Assembly (NCBI GenBank): GCA_034435015.1
Contig: DAOTYH010000075.1
Span: 1 to 24,730 of the forward strand
Source of the DNA: DAOTYH01 sp034435015
GTDB lineage: Bacteria; Chloroflexota; Anaerolineae; Aggregatilineales; UBA3940
Length of the DNA: 24,730 nt
Reading direction: 5' to 3'
The notes under the pieces are model-generated. The model had not been told where the DNA came from, did no database searches, and saw only the letters and a program-made list of their open reading frames with translations. The translations under genes and the position numbers were made by a program. Positions 20,658-24,730 of the stretch are shown piece after piece; position 1 is the stretch's first letter; each line of letters begins with the position of its first letter.

Positions 20658-21503
20658 TCATGCCATCATGCTGATGATGTTTCCCTGAACAGGCAACATC
20701 TTTCCACAACGACTGCACTGTAAACCATTCGCTTGTTCGACCAGAGCCGTCATACGGCAACGAGGACAACGCAGTATTTCCGTCAAAGGTCGTCGTATCT
20801 CGTCAGACCTGCAACCAGCCCGCACAGCCCACACCAGGTCGTAATCTATCTGCCATGGCTGAATCTGAATATGTGTCAAGCCCAGCCGAGTCAGCAGGGC
20901 CGTAAACGCCTGAGGGCTGTGAGTTTTGCCAGGCAGTAGAGATGCTTCCAAGCCCCGCCGCCGTGTTGTCACAAGCACACCGCCTGGGCTTAGTACCCGT
21001 ACTAACTCGGCCAACTGGCGTGGCGGTGCGGGGGTAAACTCCAGCATTTCGAGGCAGGTTATCGCATCGAAGATGTCATCCGGAAAGGGCAGATGGGTTG
21101 CATCGCACCAGATCAAAGTAAGGCGACTGCCATGGCCAGCAAGTTTTTCAGCGGCAACCTCCAACATGCGGCGGGAAGCATCGAGACCGATCACACGTCC
21201 TTGAAAGAGAGGTTGTCCCAGCAGGGTTAACGGTAACCGGCCTGTGCCGGTTGCCACATCGAGCACGAGAGGAGAGGACTTGTCCTGCAAGGACAGCATC
21301 AGGGGGCGCCCCAGAAAGATCGATTCCAGATCGGGATCGAATTCCTTGATGTCATCATAGCGGCGGGCCGTCAGATCGTAAAGAGAGGTAACGACCCGCC
21401 GGCCTAGATAAGCCCCTTCGGCTATCACAAGCTGCCAGTAGAGCAAAGCGCTTAATATCAGCGCACCGGCAATAAGCAGAACCCACAGGCTTACCGGTGA
21501 CAT
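20658..21503 (-). CDS. Membrane-anchored methyltransferase with C-terminal zinc ribbon
   Basis: A 281-residue protein in three parts: one N-terminal transmembrane helix (about 5-27), a class I methyltransferase domain (about 35-215) with motif I VLDVATGTGRL (80-90), VIGLDAS, CDATHLPF and LVRVLSPGGVLVTTRR, and a C-terminal zinc ribbon with Cys246, Cys249, Cys263 and Cys266 (CPRC...CSRC), ending in VQGNIIS. The ribbon resembles Trm112/YcaR-like domains that in related enzymes lie at the N-terminus or in a separate partner. Substrate is unknown; a lipid or quinone acceptor would suit the membrane anchor (inference). It starts 3 nt after the epimerase stop. Confidence 0.82.
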   Translation of the reverse strand: MSPVSLWVLLIAGALILSALLYWQLVIAEGAYLGRRVVTSLYDLTARRYDDIKEFDPDLESIFLGRPLMLSLQDKSSPLVLDVATGTGRLPLTLLGQPLFQGRVIGLDASRRMLEVAAEKLAGHGSRLTLIWCDATHLPFPDDIFDAITCLEMLEFTPAPPRQLAELVRVLSPGGVLVTTRRRGLEASLLPGKTHSPQAFTALLTRLGLTHIQIQPWQIDYDLVWAVRAGCRSDEIRRPLTEILRCPRCRMTALVEQANGLQCSRCGKMLPVQGNIISMMA

Positions 21504-21506
21504 ACT

Positions 21507-22493
21507 TCAGAGGATACCCTGCTCACGAAGCCAGACCTCGCTACGATGTAGACCCTCTGCAAGCGGCACAGCAGGCCGCCATCCCAGCAGTTCCTTAGCT
21601 TTCCGATTGGAGACAAGGCCGCGTCCCATTACCATGTTGGCAATATACCTGAGGTTGATCCGCCGGACAAAGGGCGCCGCCAGAGACATCATTGCCCTAA
21701 AGGCCCAGCCCGGCAAACGGATAGCCCGTTGTGTCGGGATCATCTGCATGTAACCGCCTAAAAAATCAGCCATTGTCACTGGGCCGTCGTCCACACCGTT
21801 GAACACCTCTCCAACCGCGCGTGGATGCACAGCGCAGAGGAGCAGAAGGTCTATCAGATTATCAATGTAAATGGGGTAGGCCGTACCCCGCCCACCGTCT
21901 ATCAGGGGGAGCAGTCGGGCTTTAGCCCACTGGGCCATCCGCACTGTCCAGCCGGGAGAGCCTGGCCCATAGACCATGCCAGGGCGTACAATCACGTAAG
22001 GCAAATTAGTTTGCAGGGCGACCTGACGCAAAGCTTCTTCAGCGCGGATCTTGCTGTCCCCATACGGATTGCCATATACCCGGAGAGGGATACTCTCATC
22101 CACATCGGCATCCCCATGCGGGCCATAAACTGCGACGCTGCTGACAAAGATAAACCGCTCCACCCCTGCCGATGCGCTGGCCTGAGCCAGATGGCGGGTT
22201 GCCGCTACATTAACTTTCTCAAAGGCAGACAGGGGGCACCCATGCAGCCACGCGGCGGCATGGATAACGATCTGAACACGATCTTGTAAGACAGCCTCCA
22301 TGCGCGGGTAGTCGGTGATGTCGCCCTGCACTACCTCAATCCCCTGCCGGGCCATAGACGCCGCCTTGCCGGGTGTCCGTTCCAGCGCTAGAACTTGCGC
22401 CCCTTCCATATGGAGACGACGGGTCAGATGCCCTCCGATAAAACCGGTTGCCCCAGTGACAAGGACACGCTTACCAACTAATTCTTCCAGCAT
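21507..22493 (-). CDS. NAD(P)-dependent epimerase/dehydratase (extended SDR)
   Basis: A 328-residue extended short-chain dehydrogenase: cofactor loop VTGATGFIGG (Gly14, Gly17, Gly20), GDITD, IHAAAW, catalytic Ser in FVSSVAVYG (117-124) and YGDSK with Tyr144 and Lys148. RPGMVYGPG and YIDNLIDLLL are typical of sugar-nucleotide epimerases and 3-beta-hydroxysteroid dehydrogenase-like members. Which sugar, steroid or terpenoid it uses cannot be told. The SD GGAG lies 5 nt before the ATG, 33 nt after the homoserine kinase-like gene, and the methyltransferase follows by 3 nt. Confidence 0.87.
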   Translation of the reverse strand: MLEELVGKRVLVTGATGFIGGHLTRRLHMEGAQVLALERTPGKAASMARQGIEVVQGDITDYPRMEAVLQDRVQIVIHAAAWLHGCPLSAFEKVNVAATRHLAQASASAGVERFIFVSSVAVYGPHGDADVDESIPLRVYGNPYGDSKIRAEEALRQVALQTNLPYVIVRPGMVYGPGSPGWTVRMAQWAKARLLPLIDGGRGTAYPIYIDNLIDLLLLCAVHPRAVGEVFNGVDDGPVTMADFLGGYMQMIPTQRAIRLPGWAFRAMMSLAAPFVRRINLRYIANMVMGRGLVSNRKAKELLGWRPAVPLAEGLHRSEVWLREQGIL

Positions 22494-22526
22494 AGGAACT
22501 CCAACTATCTTGCCGCTCGGAAAGGT

Positions 22527-23615
22527 TCAGGGACGGTTGTATTCTTCCCGCTCATCCCGGTTTTCCTTACCATTTGACGGAGAAAGCCCAGAGTGCGGAG
22601 AGACAGAAGCAGGCAGGCTGTCATCGTCTGCCGCCTTTTCATGAAAATCTTTAATGAGCTGGAGGACGGGATAAGGGCTAGCCGGGATCGGAAGGGAGCG
22701 GGTTCGGGCAAAGTCTGTTCCCATCTCGCTGATGCTTACCCCCTGCCTGTCTATCGGCAAAATCCATGCTCGCGCGGTCACCTTGCCCGCGCTGTGCAGA
22801 GCACGCACCATTGCCGAAGCTACTCGGTCGTGATCAGAAGGCACAAATGCTATCAGGGCCGGCCCAGAGCCGCTAATAGCCACTGCCGCACCGTAACGCC
22901 TTGCCGCCCGCACGGCCTGTTCAAAGCCGGGTATTTCTTGGCTCCGCGCCGGCTCATGCAGGCGATCATGCATCGCACGGGCCAGCAGATCAAAGTCTCC
23001 TGTGGCCAGAGCATGCATCACTAACGCCGCCCGCCCCACATTGGAGACAGCATCAGCCAATGAAACTGAAGTTGGCAACATCACTCGTGCCCCATCAGAT
23101 GGTAAGCGTGGCAAGACAACCACTACTTCCATTGGAGCAACAGGCACACCGGCATAAGACAGAAAGCTATTATCCATGTTGCTGACGACTAACCCGCCTA
23201 AGAGAGCAGCCGTGACAGCATTAGGGCGTCCCTCCATCTCAACCGCCAGCCGGAGTACCTCTTCTCGACTCAGAGGGCCGCCCAAGAGGACATTCGCCGC
23301 CACGATACCTCCCAGCAGGGCCGTTGCACTACTCCCCAGACCACAGCGTGGGGGGATGTTGCTCTCCAGACGGATGTACAGGCCGCTTGGAGCATAACCA
23401 ACTCGGCGAAAAACGCAGGCAGCCGCCCGCACGATCAAATTGCTAGGATCGCGGGGCAGGCGATCTACCCCCTCGCCGTGTAGTTGAAATTCCAGCCCCT
23501 GCTCGATCTCGCCTACCTCGATCACGTTATGAAGGCCGAGAGCCAGCGCCATGCTGTCAAGACCTGGCCCTAGATTAGAGCTGGTAGCGGGAATAGTCAC
23601 TCGTACCCGGTACAT
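22527..23615 (-). CDS. thrB: Homoserine kinase (GHMP family) with altered substrate motif
   Basis: A 362-residue GHMP kinase. Motif 1 is PATSSNLGPGLD (9-20), the ATP loop is PPRCGLGSSATALLGG (87-102), and the C-terminal motif is AISGSGPALIAF. Homoserine-kinase wording includes DRLHEPAR (substrate Arg retained), GARVMLP and IPGFEQAV. The usual EGHPDNV motif reads EGRPNAV here, so the His, Asp and Asn are changed. The enzyme is about 50 residues longer than the ~310 typical, through a Ser/Pro-rich acidic tail ending EREEYNRP. ThrB makes O-phosphohomoserine for threonine synthesis, but no threonine synthase or homoserine dehydrogenase gene is nearby. The SD GGAAGG is 8 nt before the ATG. It is first in a four-gene minus-strand run. 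A GHMP kinase for another substrate is possible. Confidence 0.83.
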   Translation of the reverse strand: MYRVRVTIPATSSNLGPGLDSMALALGLHNVIEVGEIEQGLEFQLHGEGVDRLPRDPSNLIVRAAACVFRRVGYAPSGLYIRLESNIPPRCGLGSSATALLGGIVAANVLLGGPLSREEVLRLAVEMEGRPNAVTAALLGGLVVSNMDNSFLSYAGVPVAPMEVVVVLPRLPSDGARVMLPTSVSLADAVSNVGRAALVMHALATGDFDLLARAMHDRLHEPARSQEIPGFEQAVRAARRYGAAVAISGSGPALIAFVPSDHDRVASAMVRALHSAGKVTARAWILPIDRQGVSISEMGTDFARTRSLPIPASPYPVLQLIKDFHEKAADDDSLPASVSPHSGLSPSNGKENRDEREEYNRP

Positions 23616-23715
23616 TCTATGAGCCTTCCGGCAATCACCGGAGAAGACGCAACTGACAGCCTGCCGGGTCAGTGACCCTCAGGCCACAGGTGTATGAAAC
23701 TTTTGGATTGTCCCA

Positions 23716-23744
23716 AGTGTAGCGGGTGGATCACGTAACCGCAA
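23716..23744 (-). promoter_or_regulatory. Weak candidate promoter of the thrB-led run
   Basis: Minus strand TTGCGG (23739-23744) and TACACT (23716-23721, 4/6) at a 17-nt spacer, predicting a leader of about 94 nt. The leader also holds a small inverted repeat, ACTGAC (23652-23657) with GTCAGT (23668-23673). Both hexamers are mediocre. Confidence 0.28.
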
Positions 23745-23750
23745 ACAAGG

Positions 23751-24395
23751 TTAGTCTGCTACCAGAGGCTGTTGTTCCTCATCAGATAAGGCGGGCATAT
23801 TACGGTATTCAGGGCCGTGCATGGCCTCCATGCGCTTCTCGATGTATTCTACCAAACTACAACGTGCGTGAAGATGGGCAGGCATCATGCCTCCTTGTTG
23901 CCAGTCAGCCTGCCCCCAGGGTGAAACCAAGTCGGCATAAGCCCACGCCAGTGCCGCCATTAACCTATCCAAGTCCCCACCCCGCAGGCACACCCCCGCC
24001 GCTACCTTAGAGACGATCTCAGGGGTTATGCCCTTCAAACTGCTGACGCTCTCCGGCGACAGACACCCCGCCCAGCCCCGCCAGTACAGCCAGAAAAACG
24101 GCTCCATAGGTGGAGCCTCCACTCCACTTAGGAAGCGGTAAAGCAACAACATCAGATCATCCACATCGGCAAACGGCCAGTCAACTATCAGAACACGCTT
24201 CTCATGATTACGAATGTCGCCAACGGTGATCTGGAGAAAAGGTCTAGCCTGACCAGCCCTTACATGCTGAGTCAGCCTGCTGACCAATTCAGGATCAATC
24301 TGAAAAACCGACTCGATATCTACATGGGTTGGTCGAAGTTCCGGCATCTTAGAGCCAACCTTCCGTCCTCGTTCATTCCATCCTCTTAACTCCAT
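23751..24395 (-). CDS. Hypothetical protein
   Basis: A 214-residue soluble protein I do not recognise. It has no signal peptide, no membrane helix and no obvious catalytic motif. It contains Trp-rich segments (FFWLYWRGWAG at 100-110, ALAWAYADLVSPWGQADW at 149-165) and a helical, charged C-terminal part. Phylogenetically it could be lineage-specific. Base composition is like its neighbours. The start is uncertain: ATG at 24395 has only a distant AGGG, and ATG at 24347 (residue 17) has AAGG about 11 nt upstream. The likely left end of an IS982-type element is only about 11 bp upstream of the first ATG, so the native promoter may have been displaced. Confidence 0.62.
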   Translation of the reverse strand: MELRGWNERGRKVGSKMPELRPTHVDIESVFQIDPELVSRLTQHVRAGQARPFLQITVGDIRNHEKRVLIVDWPFADVDDLMLLLYRFLSGVEAPPMEPFFWLYWRGWAGCLSPESVSSLKGITPEIVSKVAAGVCLRGGDLDRLMAALAWAYADLVSPWGQADWQQGGMMPAHLHARCSLVEYIEKRMEAMHGPEYRNMPALSDEEQQPLVAD

Positions 24396-24427
24396 TGTGT
24401 ATATGAACCCTAATTGCTAGTTGAAGA

Positions 24428-24494
24428 CGTTCATGCTGCACTCGTTAGAATGGAAGTATCCCAACAACCATACAACGAGGAGGCAGCATGAACG
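24428..24494 (+). repeat. Inverted repeat covering the transposase SD and start codon
   Basis: CGTTCATGCTGC (24428-24439) is the exact reverse complement of GCAGCATGAACG (24483-24494). A second pair, CTCGTT (24441-24446) with AACGAG (24474-24479), continues the stem past a 1-nt/3-nt bulge, leaving a 27-nt loop. The 3' arm holds the SD (GAGGAGG, 24477-24483) and ATG (24488-24490). In transcripts that enter from outside the element the structure would hide the start, a known way insertion sequences limit transposase synthesis. Confidence 0.7.
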
Positions 24495-24730
24495 GAACGA
24501 CACCTACATTGTAACAGTCTATGTGGTCCTTGATGACCTGTTGTAGGTTTTGCACTATCAGGACGATAAGCGAGCGGCGCTGAGTGCGGCAGAAATCCTG
24601 ACGGTGGCGGTGGCAGTGGCCAAGTTCTTTCAAAACCACCACGAACGAGCGTTGTATCTGCTGGTGCAGTTGGGCTGCCTGCGGGCGTTCAGCGTGTCGC
24701 GCTTCAACCGGCGACTGCACGCTTTGAGCG
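24488..24730 (+). pseudogene. IS982-family transposase, frameshifted and with in-frame stop; runs off the window
   Basis: The ATG at 24488 follows a strong SD but its frame ends after eight codons (TAA at 24512-24514). The family-like protein is read two bases later (from 24490): RNDTYIVTVYVVLDDLL, then a TAG stop at 24544-24546, then VLHYQDDKRAALSAAEILT and onward to the window end with the SRFNRRLH block. So the N-terminal part has both a frameshift and a nonsense codon and the copy is probably inactive. An ATG at 24433 is in the protein frame but has no clear SD and does not avoid the TAG. The catalytic DDE region lies beyond the window. Confidence 0.75.

Larger units (their letters stand above)
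24407..24730 (+). mobile_element. IS982-family insertion sequence, left part only
   Basis: The transposase-like reading at 24490-24730 belongs to the IS982 family (TYIVTVYVVLDDLL, then SAAEILTVAVAVAKFF, HHERALYLLVQ, SRFNRRLH). I place the left end near 24407, where ACCCTAATTG begins, because the last gene's start lies just before it. The exact end cannot be fixed without the right terminal repeat, which is outside the window. Confidence 0.6.

Noticed and set aside
24445..24720. 91-residue minus-strand open frame at the window end
   Set aside because: Antisense shadow of the IS982-type transposase, which matches its family on the plus strand.
1..24730. CRISPR array, prophage or integrated element spanning the window
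   Set aside because: No regularly spaced direct repeats, integrase, phage structural genes or attachment-site duplication seen; the only mobile element is the terminal IS982-type sequence.

Overview
The window looks like a chromosomal stretch from a Chloroflexota bacterium, probably Anaerolineae-like. I infer this from the Pro/Thr-rich linkers on exported proteins, a lipoprotein with an LVAC lipobox, an EF-G2-type GTPase, a C39-TPR membrane protein and a SLOG/SLATT locus. The taxonomy is inference: there is no rRNA or marker set here. Genes are dense, Shine-Dalgarno (SD) sites are mostly clear, and GTG and TTG starts are common. The window opens inside a tRNA-Leu(UAG) gene and closes inside a decayed IS982-type insertion sequence.

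Layout. 1-110: 3'-truncated tRNA-Leu on the minus strand with its promoter. 209-1666 (+): DM13-domain surface protein and a methyltransferase. 1690-3380 (-): PHP phosphoesterase then PrsW-type membrane protease. 3572-6059 (+): GAF histidine kinase and OmpR-type regulator, overlapping by 32 nt. 6144-6641 (-): FHA protein whose ribosome site and start codon can fold into a three-way junction. 6814-8156 (-): LSDAT-type SLOG protein, 4-nt overlapped by a histidine phosphatase. 8269-9222 (+): two adjacent SLATT-like 2TM proteins, divergent from the SLOG gene. 9420-10661 (+): double-HTH regulator behind a perfect consensus promoter, then a TPR protein. 10681-10713: bidirectional terminator. 10735-12795 (-): EF-G2-like GTPase. 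13013-14392 (+): tryptophanase/tyrosine phenol-lyase family enzyme, divergent from the EF-G gene with -35 boxes 2 bp apart. 14511-15977 (+): C39 peptidase-TPR protein. 16064-19884 (+): MurJ-like flippase, methyltransferase, alkaline-phosphatase-superfamily metalloenzyme and AMMECR1 protein. 19916-23615 (-): homoserine kinase, NAD-dependent epimerase, membrane-anchored methyltransferase with a C-terminal zinc ribbon, and a lipoprotein. 23751-24395 (-): hypothetical protein. 24407-24730: IS982-type element.

The most interesting part is 6814-9222, possibly extending to 10661. A TRPM-like SLOG (LSDAT) ligand-sensor protein and a coupled histidine phosphatase face two small SLATT-like membrane proteins across a 112-bp divergent region. 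Comparative genomics has assigned SLOG and SLATT families to nucleotide-based conflict or signalling systems with a predicted membrane-perturbing effector. The phosphatase coupling, the second SLATT-like partner and the adjacent double-HTH/TPR operon are the parts I would treat as possibly undescribed.

Other points worth checking are a tyrosine phenol-lyase-like scaffold carrying tryptophanase specificity residues, a homoserine kinase with an altered EGHPDN motif, an EF-G paralogue lacking the catalytic His, and an IS transposase start buried in a long inverted repeat. All calls come from reading the sequence; no database search was run.
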